The notes under the pieces are model-generated. The model worked only from the letters and a program-made list of their open reading frames with translations. It searched no databases and was not told the DNA's origin. DNA of 10,505 nt from Acidobacteriota bacterium (GTDB lineage Bacteria > Acidobacteriota > Blastocatellia > Pyrinomonadales > Pyrinomonadaceae): NCBI GenBank assembly GCA_003222835.1, contig QHXE01000009.1, positions 1 through 10,505 of the forward strand. Direction: 5' to 3'. Position numbers and translations under genes: made by a program. Below, one piece after another: positions 1 through 6,629 of the stretch (position 1 is its first letter; each line of letters begins with the position of its first letter).

Positions 1-1120
1 TCTGTTCTGCCAGAATCATCGTGCTCGGAATACGGCCGCGCAAATCTACTAAGGTAACGATTGCAGCCGACGCGGAATGCGTATCTGCCGGATAAAGTCG
101 ATCGGGAAAATACTTTGGCCATCCGTTCTCAAGGAAAAATCGCTCGCGCCAGAAATCGTACCCACGACGCAGGGGACCCTCCAACTGTTCACTTAACCCC
201 GTCGCTAGCGTTGACGGTACTGAATCATTGATCCGCGACAGACTCGTTAGGATGAACGCCGTGTGAAAGTTGTCGCTCCAAGATTGATAGTCATCAGCAC
301 CGTAGGCCCACGATCCATCCTCGTGCTGGCGACGCACAACGTAAAGCGCCGCACGCATCGCCAATTCGCAAAGACTTTCTTCACCAGTCAGCCTGCCAAC
401 CGTCGCCAAAGTCTCAGCGGCCAGCAGGCTCGCATTGAATATGCGCGTTCGATCCAGTGGCGAATAACTAAAACACACCTCGTCGTGCGCCTCTTCAGTT
501 CGATTCAGATCGTTGAGTATGAAGTCACAGATGGTGCGCGCAAACGGCAGATACTCGTCGCGTGAGAAGACTTCGGCTGCTTCACAAAGCGCGCGCGCCG
601 CAAAGGCAGTCGGGACAATCATTGGAGTTCCACGGGACGCAAAAAACGATCGTGATTGCCAGTCAAAGTTATAACCCCAAGCCGCGCCACTGAACCCCTT
701 CAGACGCATCCACATTAGATCGTCGAGCAGCTCTCGCGCTTCCATCTCGGCTTCTCTGGTTCCCTGGCGCCGGTAATCCGCCAAAGCGGCCAGTGCGAAT
801 AAAGCGATGCCTTTTGAATTTCTTTCCCGCGGTACGCGAACGAGAGATCGAAAATTAATTGGTGAGCGTTTGTGAAATTGGGTCCAGCCAAGACGCGCAA
901 CGCGCGAGCGCTTGAGCGGCGTCGCTTGGAACCAACGGCTATTCAACGCGTCGTAAGGATCGTAACCGGCGAAACCTTGCGCGCGGCACCATTGAAGCAA
1001 GTCTCGATGCGCCATTATGAGATCGATTGGCATTTGCAGTGCGCCGACAGAGCTAAGCAGCGCGCTTTGGATTGGTTCTTTTGGTTTTCTTTCGTGTGAT
1101 TTCGTGGATCGTCCTTTCAT
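1..1120 (-). CDS. Alpha/alpha-toroid-like protein of polysaccharide clusters (C-terminus off the window)
   Basis: An open frame of 373 codons runs on the minus strand from an ATG at 1120 to the left edge without a stop, so the C-terminus is missing. Visible stretches include WCRAQGFAGYDPYDALNSRW, LGWTQFHKRSPINFR, GAAWGYNFDWQSR, DGSWAYG and YQSWSDNFHTAFIL. Repeated helical segments with Trp/Gly/Asp-rich turns resemble terpenoid-cyclase or six-hairpin-glycosidase toroids. I recall similar proteins in exopolysaccharide clusters, sometimes under unreliable enzyme names, so no reaction is assigned. The start is uncertain. The ATG at 1120 lies in the loop of an inverted repeat, so the first residues (MKGRSTKSHERK) would be repeat-encoded; in-frame ATGs at 1033 and 1015 sit closer to the conserved part. 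It follows the amidotransferase gene on the same strand after 73 bp and probably belongs to the same cluster. Coding status is firm, function weak. Confidence 0.75.
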   Translation of the reverse strand, partial: MKGRSTKSHERKPKEPIQSALLSSVGALQMPIDLIMAHRDLLQWCRAQGFAGYDPYDALNSRWFQATPLKRSRVARLGWTQFHKRSPINFRSLVRVPRERNSKGIALFALAALADYRRQGTREAEMEARELLDDLMWMRLKGFSGAAWGYNFDWQSRSFFASRGTPMIVPTAFAARALCEAAEVFSRDEYLPFARTICDFILNDLNRTEEAHDEVCFSYSPLDRTRIFNASLLAAETLATVGRLTGEESLCELAMRAALYVVRRQHEDGSWAYGADDYQSWSDNFHTAFILTSLSRINDSVPSTLATGLSEQLEGPLRRGYDFWRERFFLENGWPKYFPDRLYPADTHSASAAIVTLVDLRGRIPSTMILAEQ

Positions 1121-1154
1121 CAACGAAAAATGCGATCCACGAAATTACACGAAA
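1090..1154. repeat. Inverted repeat, 22-bp arms (21 of 22 match), TTTCGTG motif
   Basis: The left arm 1090-1111 and right arm 1133-1154 are reverse complements apart from one G/A difference, with a 21-nt loop. Each arm itself holds TTTCGTG twice, spaced 10 nt apart. It lies between the amidotransferase stop (1194) and the conserved part of the downstream gene, and could form an mRNA hairpin in the leader of that gene. No T-run follows, so an intrinsic terminator is not supported. It looks like one unit of an interspersed intergenic repeat family. Confidence 0.85.
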
Positions 1155-1193
1155 AGCGCCGTCGCCGCTGCGCTCTGCCGGCGCACTCCACAG

Positions 1194-3128
1194 TCATTGT
1201 GCAGACGAAATCGAGGTCTCTATGCGTTTCGGCGTCTCGACAAAGCTTTCCCGCCACAACTCGAAGGTCAGCAGCGTCCAGAGCAATTTGCGATGATTCG
1301 CAACGCCGCGCTCGTGCTCGTCCAGCAAGCGCGAGACGTATTCCGGGTTGAATAAACCGTTGCGGCGCAAGCGCTCAGGCGACAGCAGGTCATGAGCCAA
1401 TGGACGCAACTCGCTCTTCAACCATTTCGCGAACGGAACTCCGAAGCCTTTTTTCCCGCGACGCAAGACGAACGGCGGCACTAAACCCTTTGCCGCCCGC
1501 TTGAGAATGTATTTCGACGTGTAACCATGCAGCTTGTAATGCGGTGGCAGCGACGCCGCAAACTCAGCCACGCGCGGATCGAGATAAGGAGCCCGCACCT
1601 CTAAACTGACCGCCATGCTCGAGCGATCCACCTTGGTCAGAATCCCCTCGGCCATATAGAGTTGCGTATCGAGATTCTGCATCCGCTCGATCAAATTGTT
1701 CGAGTCGCACTCGGCAAACATCCGCCGCGCATCGCGATAAATATCACTGTCGCTCGCTTGTTTCACTTCATCAGTCAGCAGCAACTCTTGATCGTGCGGG
1801 GCGAAAGAGCCGAACCAGATGTGATGCCGGGCGACGGTGTCGTAATGCGAGGCCGTGATGAAACGCCGCGCGCGATAATCGAAAGACAAATTTTTGGTTT
1901 TAACCGGCAGGAGATTTACCATCGGTTCGATCACGCCGCGTTTCAAAAAGCGAGGAATGCGATCGTAAGCGCTGGCCATGCGATGGCCAAAATACATCGG
2001 ATATCCGGCAAAGATTTCGTCGCCGCCGTCGCCTCCGAGTGCGACCGTCACGTGCTTGCGCGTAAAGCGAGAGAGCAAGTAAGTCGGGACCAGGGATGGG
2101 TCACTCATGGGCTCGTCCATCCATGCGCCAATTTCGCTTACTAGATTCGCGGCCAGGCTGGCGCTGAATCGCTCTTCATGATGATCGGTGCCAAGGAACT
2201 TGGCGACCGCGCGGGCATACTGCGATTCGTCAAACGAGGTTTCGGCGAATGAAATAGAAAAGGTTTTGACAGTTTCCGTCGCGGCGCGCACGGCCAAAGC
2301 TGTCACTACAGAAGAGTCGATGCCGCCAGATAGCAACACGCCCAGCGGCACGTCCGAAACCAGACGCATCCGCACCGAGTCTGCCAACAATTCGCGCAAT
2401 CGCTCCGCAGCTTCGCTGATTGTCGGAACGGGCTGGCGAGTCTCGTAACTGAGTCTCCAATATCGCTCGACTTTGATCTCGCCGTCTTCGAGGGTCAGCG
2501 TGTGCGCCGCGGGCAACTTGCTGATGCCTTCGTAAATCGAAAGCGGCGCGGGGACGTAATCGAAAGAAAGATATTGGCGCAGCGCGTTGTGATTCAGATT
2601 AGGCTGGACGGCAGGATGGGCAAGCAGGACTTTCGGTTCGGAGGCGAACAGCAATGTGTGATCGAACACGCCCCAGTAGAGCGGTTTTTCGCCGAACCGA
2701 TCGCGCGCGATGAACAAACGCCGCCGTCGATCGTCCCAAAGCGCGAACGCAAACATCCCGTTGAGACGCTCGACCATCTCGGGCCCGTATTCCTCGTAAA
2801 GATGCGGCACGATTTCGGTGTCTGAGGCGCTGCGAAACGCGTGGCCGCGTTCTTCCAAGTCAATCCGCAACTCGCGGTAGTTGTAAATCTCGCCATTGAG
2901 AACGACGGCGATGCTGTGATCTTCGTTGAACGCCGGCTGCTCACCAGTCAGCAGATCGATGATCGCCAAGCGCCGCATGCCCAGCGCGATCCCATCATCA
3001 ACCAGATAACCTTCCGAATCCGGACCGCGATGGATCATGCGGTCGCACATTGAGCGCAACAACTCCTCCGCGCCATCAGGCGGCCGCGTGCGAGGATCGA
3101 GATTGGCCCAACCGGTTATGCCGCACAT
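1194..3128 (-). CDS. asnB: Asparagine synthase (glutamine-hydrolysing) family amidotransferase
   Basis: This 644-residue protein has the full AsnB layout. After Met removal Cys2 is the N-terminal glutaminase nucleophile (MCGITGW). The class II glutaminase domain shows IHRGPD at 32-37, NGEIYNY at 78-84 and SDTE near 102-105. The synthetase domain has the PP-loop SGGIDSS at 267-273 and GGDGGDEIFAGY from about 365. The family transfers ammonia from glutamine to a carboxylate activated by adenylation, in the cytoplasm. Free asparagine synthesis is the textbook role, but long AsnB proteins inside glycan clusters often amidate sugar acids or other cell-surface precursors. Here the neighbours (uronate epimerase, GT2, methyltransferases) make amidation of a uronic acid plausible; that is inference. 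The ATG at 3128 is fixed by the catalytic Cys; no strong Shine-Dalgarno precedes it, and a 29-bp repeat arm begins 6 bp upstream. All catalytic motifs are intact. Confidence 0.95.
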   Translation of the reverse strand: MCGITGWANLDPRTRPPDGAEELLRSMCDRMIHRGPDSEGYLVDDGIALGMRRLAIIDLLTGEQPAFNEDHSIAVVLNGEIYNYRELRIDLEERGHAFRSASDTEIVPHLYEEYGPEMVERLNGMFAFALWDDRRRRLFIARDRFGEKPLYWGVFDHTLLFASEPKVLLAHPAVQPNLNHNALRQYLSFDYVPAPLSIYEGISKLPAAHTLTLEDGEIKVERYWRLSYETRQPVPTISEAAERLRELLADSVRMRLVSDVPLGVLLSGGIDSSVVTALAVRAATETVKTFSISFAETSFDESQYARAVAKFLGTDHHEERFSASLAANLVSEIGAWMDEPMSDPSLVPTYLLSRFTRKHVTVALGGDGGDEIFAGYPMYFGHRMASAYDRIPRFLKRGVIEPMVNLLPVKTKNLSFDYRARRFITASHYDTVARHHIWFGSFAPHDQELLLTDEVKQASDSDIYRDARRMFAECDSNNLIERMQNLDTQLYMAEGILTKVDRSSMAVSLEVRAPYLDPRVAEFAASLPPHYKLHGYTSKYILKRAAKGLVPPFVLRRGKKGFGVPFAKWLKSELRPLAHDLLSPERLRRNGLFNPEYVSRLLDEHERGVANHRKLLWTLLTFELWRESFVETPKRIETSISSAQ

Positions 3129-3134
3129 AAGACT

Positions 3135-3163
3135 ATTTCACCACAGAGGACACAGAGGAAGAC
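3135..3163. repeat. Left arm of the 29-bp inverted repeat
   Basis: This arm lies between the amidotransferase start codon and the stop of the GxxExxY gene. It contains two copies of CACAGAGGA in tandem (CACAGAGGACACAGAGGA). It is identical to the reverse complement of 3543-3571. In the transcript of the operon the two arms could pair around the whole GxxExxY reading frame. Confidence 0.95.
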
Positions 3164-3168
3164 CAGGG

Positions 3169-3540
3169 TTAAATCACAAAACGTTTGATGCCGTCTTTCA
3201 AATGGAGGCTGTGAAAATTGATGAGAAGGCCGATTGGTTTGCCGCTAAGTTTCAGATACGAAATAATCTGAGCCTGGTGAATCGGCGCCAATGCTTCAAT
3301 TGCCTTTAATTCAACTACGACAGTGTCCTCAACTACAAGATCAAGTCGATATCCAGCCTCCAGTTTGATGCCGTCATAGATGACTGGGAGCGGAACTTCG
3401 CAGGCGACTTTCAAGCCGCGCTTTATCAACTCATGCTTCAAGCATGCAGCATAAGCACTCTCCAGCAACCCTGGTCCGAGGGCCGAATGAACCTTCATCG
3501 CCGCATCCACCACAGCGCCACTGATCTCATTCCTATTCAC
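3169..3540 (-). CDS. GxxExxY family small protein, PD-(D/E)XK nuclease-like fold
   Basis: This 123-residue protein has the family signature G24-L-L-E27-S-A-Y30 within ALGPGLLESAYAACL. A second conserved block, YRLDLVVEDTVVVELKAIE, contains D67 and E77-L-K79, which match the D...(D/E)XK arrangement of the PD-(D/E)XK nuclease superfamily. A QIISYLK helix follows near 91-97. The cellular role of the family is not established to my knowledge, so nuclease activity is only suggested by the fold. The start is GTG at 3540 and overlaps the glycosyltransferase stop as GTGA; the AGAGGAAG preceding it lies inside the repeat arm and would act as Shine-Dalgarno. The 29-bp inverted repeats fit tightly around the gene. 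It looks intact. It is unrelated to polysaccharide chemistry and probably a passenger in this operon. Confidence 0.9.
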   Translation of the reverse strand: MNRNEISGAVVDAAMKVHSALGPGLLESAYAACLKHELIKRGLKVACEVPLPVIYDGIKLEAGYRLDLVVEDTVVVELKAIEALAPIHQAQIISYLKLSGKPIGLLINFHSLHLKDGIKRFVI

Positions 3541-4583
3541 TTGTCTTCCTCTGTGTCCTCTGTGGTGAAATTGATCCGTTCCCTCACCGCATACACTGCC
3601 TTCGCCTGCGATTCATGATAAGTGCGCACCAGCATCTCCGCCAGCAAGCCCATGAAGAAGAACTGAACTCCCAATACGAGCAGCACCATTGTTAGGACCG
3701 GCAACGGAGTTTGAATAAAGTCTGCATGATGCGGCCAATCGGCGAATTTCATCAGGAATGCCAAGACGGCGCAAATTAGTGAAATCGCGAAGGTTAGCAG
3801 GCCGGCAAACCCGAAGATGTAAAGAGGTTTCGTTTGATATGAGGCCATGAACTTGATCGTCATTAAATCGAAGACGACTTTGATCGTGCGCGACAAGCCG
3901 TATTTTGATTTACCCATCGTGCGAGCGTGATGTTCGACCGGAATCTCCGCGACTCGTGCGCCTGACCACGAGGCATAAATCGGAATGAAGCGGTGCATCT
4001 CGCCATAAAGATGGACGTCGGCGAGCGACTCCCGGCGATAAGCCTTGAGCGAACATCCATAATCATGCAGCGGTACCCCACCGATTTTCGAGATCAGCCA
4101 ATTAGCCATCATCGAAGGAATCTTGCGCGTGAATAAGGGATCCTTGCGGTTCTTTCGCCATCCGGAAACTACTTCATAGCCTTCATCGAGCTTGTCCAGT
4201 AGTCGCGCAATGTCTGCCGGATCGTTTTGCAGATCGGCGTCCATGGGAATCAACACCCGGCCTCTTGCCGCATCGATACCGGCCGACATCGCTGGCGTCT
4301 GCCCATAGTTGCGCCGCAAAGCGATCACGCGCACGCGCGAATCTTCGGCAGCAATTTCTCGGAGCACTTCCAGACTGCCGTCGCTCGAACCGTCATCGAC
4401 ATAGATGATCTCCGCTGTGCGCCCAAGTTGCCCCAGCGCGCGATTTAACTTCTCATGGAGCGGGCGCAGATTGGGTTCTTCGTTGAAGACGGGAAGCAAG
4501 ACAGAGATGTCGGGCGCGCCGGTCGTTCCCAAGCTCGAATCGGTTGCTCTTTGAGAGATCTGTTCTTCGACGACTGTCTGCAT
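3537..4583 (-). CDS. GT2 polyprenyl-phosphate-type glycosyltransferase with two C-terminal membrane segments
   Basis: From the ATG at 4583 the protein has 348 residues. The N-terminal GT-A domain shows ISVLLPVFNEE (26-36), YVDDGSSDGS (61-70) and the metal-binding MDADLQNDP (114-122), then GCSLKAYRR and GKSKYG. Two hydrophobic segments follow at about 253-279 and 294-319. This matches the DPM1/GtrB/ArnC group, which transfers a sugar from a nucleotide donor to undecaprenyl phosphate on the inner face of the membrane. The donor sugar cannot be told. Start choice: the ATG at 4583 forms a TGATG overlap with the antitoxin stop, whereas a further upstream ATG at 4616 lies inside the antitoxin gene. 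Oddity: the last 11 or so residues (INFTTEDTEEDK) are encoded by an intergenic repeat arm, replacing whatever native end followed YHESQAKAVYAVRER. The catalytic part is intact. Confidence 0.92.
   Translation of the reverse strand: MQTVVEEQISQRATDSSLGTTGAPDISVLLPVFNEEPNLRPLHEKLNRALGQLGRTAEIIYVDDGSSDGSLEVLREIAAEDSRVRVIALRRNYGQTPAMSAGIDAARGRVLIPMDADLQNDPADIARLLDKLDEGYEVVSGWRKNRKDPLFTRKIPSMMANWLISKIGGVPLHDYGCSLKAYRRESLADVHLYGEMHRFIPIYASWSGARVAEIPVEHHARTMGKSKYGLSRTIKVVFDLMTIKFMASYQTKPLYIFGFAGLLTFAISLICAVLAFLMKFADWPHHADFIQTPLPVLTMVLLVLGVQFFFMGLLAEMLVRTYHESQAKAVYAVRERINFTTEDTEEDK
3543..3571. repeat. Right arm of the 29-bp inverted repeat, also coding
   Basis: This arm is the perfect reverse complement of 3135-3163. 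On the minus strand it is translated as part of the glycosyltransferase tail (FTTEDTEED) and its last AGAGGAAG lies a few bases before the GTG start of the GxxExxY gene, where it can serve as ribosome binding site. Confidence 0.95.
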
Positions 4584-4873
4584 CACGCGGCGCTGCGAAG
4601 TTTCTCCTCGATCCAACGGCTCACAAGTTTGTCGATTGGAACGCGCCTCTTTTTAGCAACCGCGCGCACTCTGTCATAAACGCGGCCCTCGATTGTGACA
4701 AGGTGAGTGCGAGGTTTGAGATCGACCTCAAATTCTACGTCTGTCATAAACTCCTCATAATCGACAGTGTCATGCGTGTCCCAAAACTCAGCGGCTTCTT
4801 CCAAACTCGCGAATTCCTCCGGTAGTGGATCGACTGGTTTCTTCGTTCTAGTCTTATTTCCTTTTCTTGCCAT
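4583..4873 (-). CDS. CopG/BrnA-type antitoxin (intact copy)
   Basis: This 96-residue protein has LPEEFASLEEAAEFWDTHDT near its N-terminus, typical of the antitoxin family that pairs with BrnT-like toxins, and a C-terminal ribbon-helix-helix-like part (RTHLVTIEGRVYDRVRAVAKK...IDKLVSRWIEEKL). In such pairs the N-terminal part usually covers the toxin and the RHH part binds the operator. I chose the ATG at 4873 (MARKGNKTRT) over one at 4900, because it starts 20 bp before the end of the upstream toxin frame, a usual overlap in TA operons. Its stop overlaps the glycosyltransferase start as TGATG. The cognate toxin just upstream is frameshifted, so this antitoxin may be an orphan whose transcription is kept by the operon. 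Confidence 0.85.
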   Translation of the reverse strand: MARKGNKTRTKKPVDPLPEEFASLEEAAEFWDTHDTVDYEEFMTDVEFEVDLKPRTHLVTIEGRVYDRVRAVAKKRRVPIDKLVSRWIEEKLRSAA

Positions 4874-5140
4874 AACGTCTTTGCTCCCTAGGGCTCGCAT
4901 CTCTAGCGGAGATAACTAATGCTCGGCCCTGACCTTTGTAAATGAAGAACACGAGAAGGTAACGGCCGTCTTTGCTTTGGCCAAAGGCTCTGTACACATT
5001 TTCTCCACTAATCCGTCCCTTTTCCATCAGTTTGTATAGAGGCTGATTCCTAAAGAGTTCTTCCCGTCGCGGCTGACCGCGTGCTTGCTTTCGATCTTAT
5101 CCGAGAACTGCTTCAACCAAATGACTTGGGTGATTTTCAT
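4854..5140 (-). pseudogene. BrnT-like toxin, frameshifted
   Basis: An ATG at 5140 opens MKITQVIWLKQFSDKIESKHAVSRDG, but this frame stops at 5027. The frame one base back continues with EELFRNQPLYKLMEKGRISG, then NVYRAFGQSKDGRYLLVFFIYKG and ALVISARDASPREQRRYGKK, ending with TAA at 4854. The VISARDASxREQRRY ending is typical of BrnT-type RNase toxins of type II toxin-antitoxin systems. The whole span is 287 nt, one short of a whole number of codons, which fits a 1-nt deletion (or 4 nt) at the GACGGGAAG around 5072-5080. No classical slippery heptamer is seen, so programmed frameshifting is unlikely. The ATG overlaps the stop of the upstream antitoxin remnant (ATGA), and AAGG lies shortly before it. 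If the reads confirm the frameshift, the toxin is dead. Confidence 0.8.
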
Positions 5141-5344
5141 CTCGCCTTAACAGTCTCGCTGTGCGACTCAGCTTTGAGATGAGTTCTCCTTCTGATATCG
5201 AACTCGCATTCCACCTCAACAAAATATTCTTCATAGTCACCGCTATCATGCGTCCCAAAACTCAGCCGCTTCTTCCAGAGATGCGAAATGTTCCGGCAAG
5301 GGATCTCGGTTCTTTTTCTCCTGTCTGTTCGTTTTCCTATTCAT
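5137..5344 (-). pseudogene. Second CopG-type antitoxin copy, frameshifted and short
   Basis: The frame starts at ATG 5344 (MNRKTNRQEKKNRDPLPEHF) and carries FASLEEAAEFWD, the same block as the intact antitoxin downstream. The intact copy reads GACACGCAT where this one reads GACGCAT, so two bases (AC) are missing, and the frame hits TGA at once. Restoring them gives HDSGDYEEYFVEVECEFDIRR, then RTHLKAESHSETVKAR and a TGA that overlaps the toxin ATG at 5140. Compared with the intact copy it lacks the RHH-like C-terminal half. The start overlaps the stop of the DUF7674-like gene as ATGA. It could be a truncated duplicate of the antitoxin, or the original first gene of the toxin pair. Confidence 0.75.
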
Positions 5345-5772
5345 GGTATTTTACGCTCTAGATGGTGTCTTTCAGAGCGGATTACATCCATCAAACTGCG
5401 TTTACCTTGCCAGAGCTTTTCAATTTGCGCCCATGCAACACGGGACGTTGGGCCTAGCCACTGGATGAAAACATGTGCACCGCACGAATGGGAAGCGACG
5501 GTTTGGAGAGCTTCGATAACTCCAATCGTGACGAGGCCACGAGCCTCCGCATCACCCTCAATTAGAGTCTTTTCTACGGCGGCGAATGCCGCCGTGAACT
5601 CATGAGTCTCGCCGCGTTCGTAAGACTCGACGAGATAGCGCGCGAACTCCGCTGCATCGTTGAAGGCGCCGGGCTCTTCGCCTTTCCACCATGCGAGGTG
5701 CTCCTGCCAAACCGGTTGAAAGCCGGGACAGGCGTCCAGCAGCAATGGCATTACCTGTGACTGGGTTATCAT
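5341..5772 (-). CDS. Small helical protein resembling DUF7674
   Basis: This 143-residue soluble protein begins MITQSQVMPLLLDACPGFQP. The block EFARYLVESYERGETHEFTAAFAAVEKTLIEGDAEARGL, then IGVIEALQ, resembles DUF7674 as I remember it; function is unknown. No signal peptide or membrane segment is visible. The ATG at 5772 is preferred, because a longer frame up to 5856 would only read the 3' end of the methyltransferase gene in another phase; from 5772 there is a 17-bp gap to that gene's stop. The stop overlaps the start of the antitoxin remnant as ATGA, so it is translationally linked to the toxin-antitoxin block and may have arrived with it. The C-terminal part from about residue 100 (FIQWLGPTSRVAWAQIEKLW) looks well formed, so the gene seems intact. 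Confidence 0.75.
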   Translation of the reverse strand: MITQSQVMPLLLDACPGFQPVWQEHLAWWKGEEPGAFNDAAEFARYLVESYERGETHEFTAAFAAVEKTLIEGDAEARGLVTIGVIEALQTVASHSCGAHVFIQWLGPTSRVAWAQIEKLWQGKRSLMDVIRSERHHLERKIP

Positions 5773-5789
5773 TTGATTCTCATCGAGCT

Positions 5790-6507
5790 TCAGTCTCGCC
5801 GCGCCACGCACACTATAGACACACCAAACGGAAAACTCATCCGCTGCAACCACCAACTCTCAGCGCCGAGAATGCGACCCAGCACGCCATTCAACACAGC
5901 AACATTGATGTTGCTCTCTGACGCGGGGCGCAGACCGGTCAAGCGCATGAAGACCCGACCCAGAAGCGTGGGCACGAAGAAGGTTATGTTTGCGTAACTC
6001 GCGCGCTCTATACGGAACCCGGCTCGCTCGACTGCCTGTCGCAACTCGGGCAACCGGTAACGCCGCCGATGGTGACTTACGTCGTCCTGTACTCCCCAGA
6101 GCCACATGAACGCCGGCACAATCAGCATCACCCGACCGCCCGGACGCAGCACGCGGCGCATCTCCCGCAAGCCCGCAACATCATCGTCGAGATGCTCGAT
6201 CACATCAAATCCCGTCACTAGATCGAACGACTCGTCATTATAGGGCAGCTCTTCTGCCGCGGCCTGCCTGACTGGAGCTACACCCCGAGCGCGACAGAAC
6301 TCGACTGCGTCATGAGATACGTCGACACCTTCCACCGCCCCGAACTCTGACAGCATTTCCAGGTTGCCGCCAGTGCCGCACCCGACATCAAGAATGCGCG
6401 GCGAGGTACCACCAGTGCTTGCCCTCGACCTCACGCAGGATCGCGTAAGTATGCATCTGCATCTCGCGCGGGAGGGATTCAGCGATGTGATTGGACGTGG
6501 TTGCCAT
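5790..6507 (-). pseudogene. SAM-dependent methyltransferase with an out-of-frame N-terminal deletion
   Basis: The main frame (to TGA at 5790) encodes a class I methyltransferase: motif I RILDVGCGTGG, VEGVDVS, FDLVTGFDVIEHLDDD, then MRRVLRPGGRVMLIVPAFMW, VSHHRRRY and an FPFGVSIVCVARR end. It can be opened only from a GTG at 6434, and its first dozen residues (MRSRASTGGT) look artificial. In the neighbouring frame an ATG at 6507 reads ATTSNHIAESLPREMQMH, then TYAILREVEGKHWWY and a stop at 6388. HWW(F/Y) before a short linker is the usual N-terminal block of these enzymes, and about 20 or more linker residues that should precede RILDVG are absent. The span is 718 nt, not a whole number of codons. 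So the gene seems broken by a deletion near 6400-6408, unless the GTG gives a partly active protein. Confidence 0.75.
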
Positions 6508-6524
6508 CCTTAGTCATTGCGCGG

Positions 6525-6545
6525 CTGCCGCGTAATGTGCGGCAG
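6525..6545. other. Perfect 7-bp hairpin CTGCCGC/GCGGCAG
   Basis: CTGCCGC at 6525-6531 and GCGGCAG at 6539-6545 enclose a 7-nt loop, upstream of the methyltransferase ATG (6507) and downstream of the epimerase stop (6630). In the minus-strand transcript it lies in the 122-nt gap between these genes. It lacks a following U-run, so it may be an mRNA-stabilising hairpin or a weak terminator; no more can be said. Confidence 0.4.
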
Positions 6546-6629
6546 AGTGTAGCGTTATCATCTATCTGCTAATTTTCTATTGCAATGCATTGTAGAACAA
6601 TCAAGCAAACCCTCGCTGAGGCATCTTGC

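Larger units (their letters stand above)
3135..3571. mobile_element. Possible GxxExxY cassette bounded by perfect 29-bp inverted repeats
   Basis: Positions 3135-3163 and 3543-3571 are perfect reverse complements over 29 bp and enclose only the GxxExxY gene. The gene's stop lies 5 bp from one arm and its start 2 bp from the other, so the unit is 437 bp long with almost no spare sequence. No transposase is present and I see no target-site duplication next to the arms. If mobile, it would depend on an enzyme acting in trans, or could spread by recombination between dispersed copies of the repeat. The repeat pair and its fit to the gene are seen directly; mobility is inference. Confidence 0.55.

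Noticed and set aside
3135..3571. Insertion sequence with its own transposase
   Set aside because: The only gene between the repeats is the GxxExxY protein, with no DDE, HUH or serine/tyrosine recombinase motif, and no target duplication is visible.
5072..5080. Programmed -1 frameshifting in the toxin gene (GACGGGAAG)
   Set aside because: The shift direction would fit, but there is no standard slippery heptamer and a neighbouring antitoxin copy is also indel-broken, so decay or error is simpler.
6583..6592. Palindrome CAATGCATTG as operator
   Set aside because: Ten bases, single copy, downstream of the epimerase stop and without nearby promoter elements; expected by chance.
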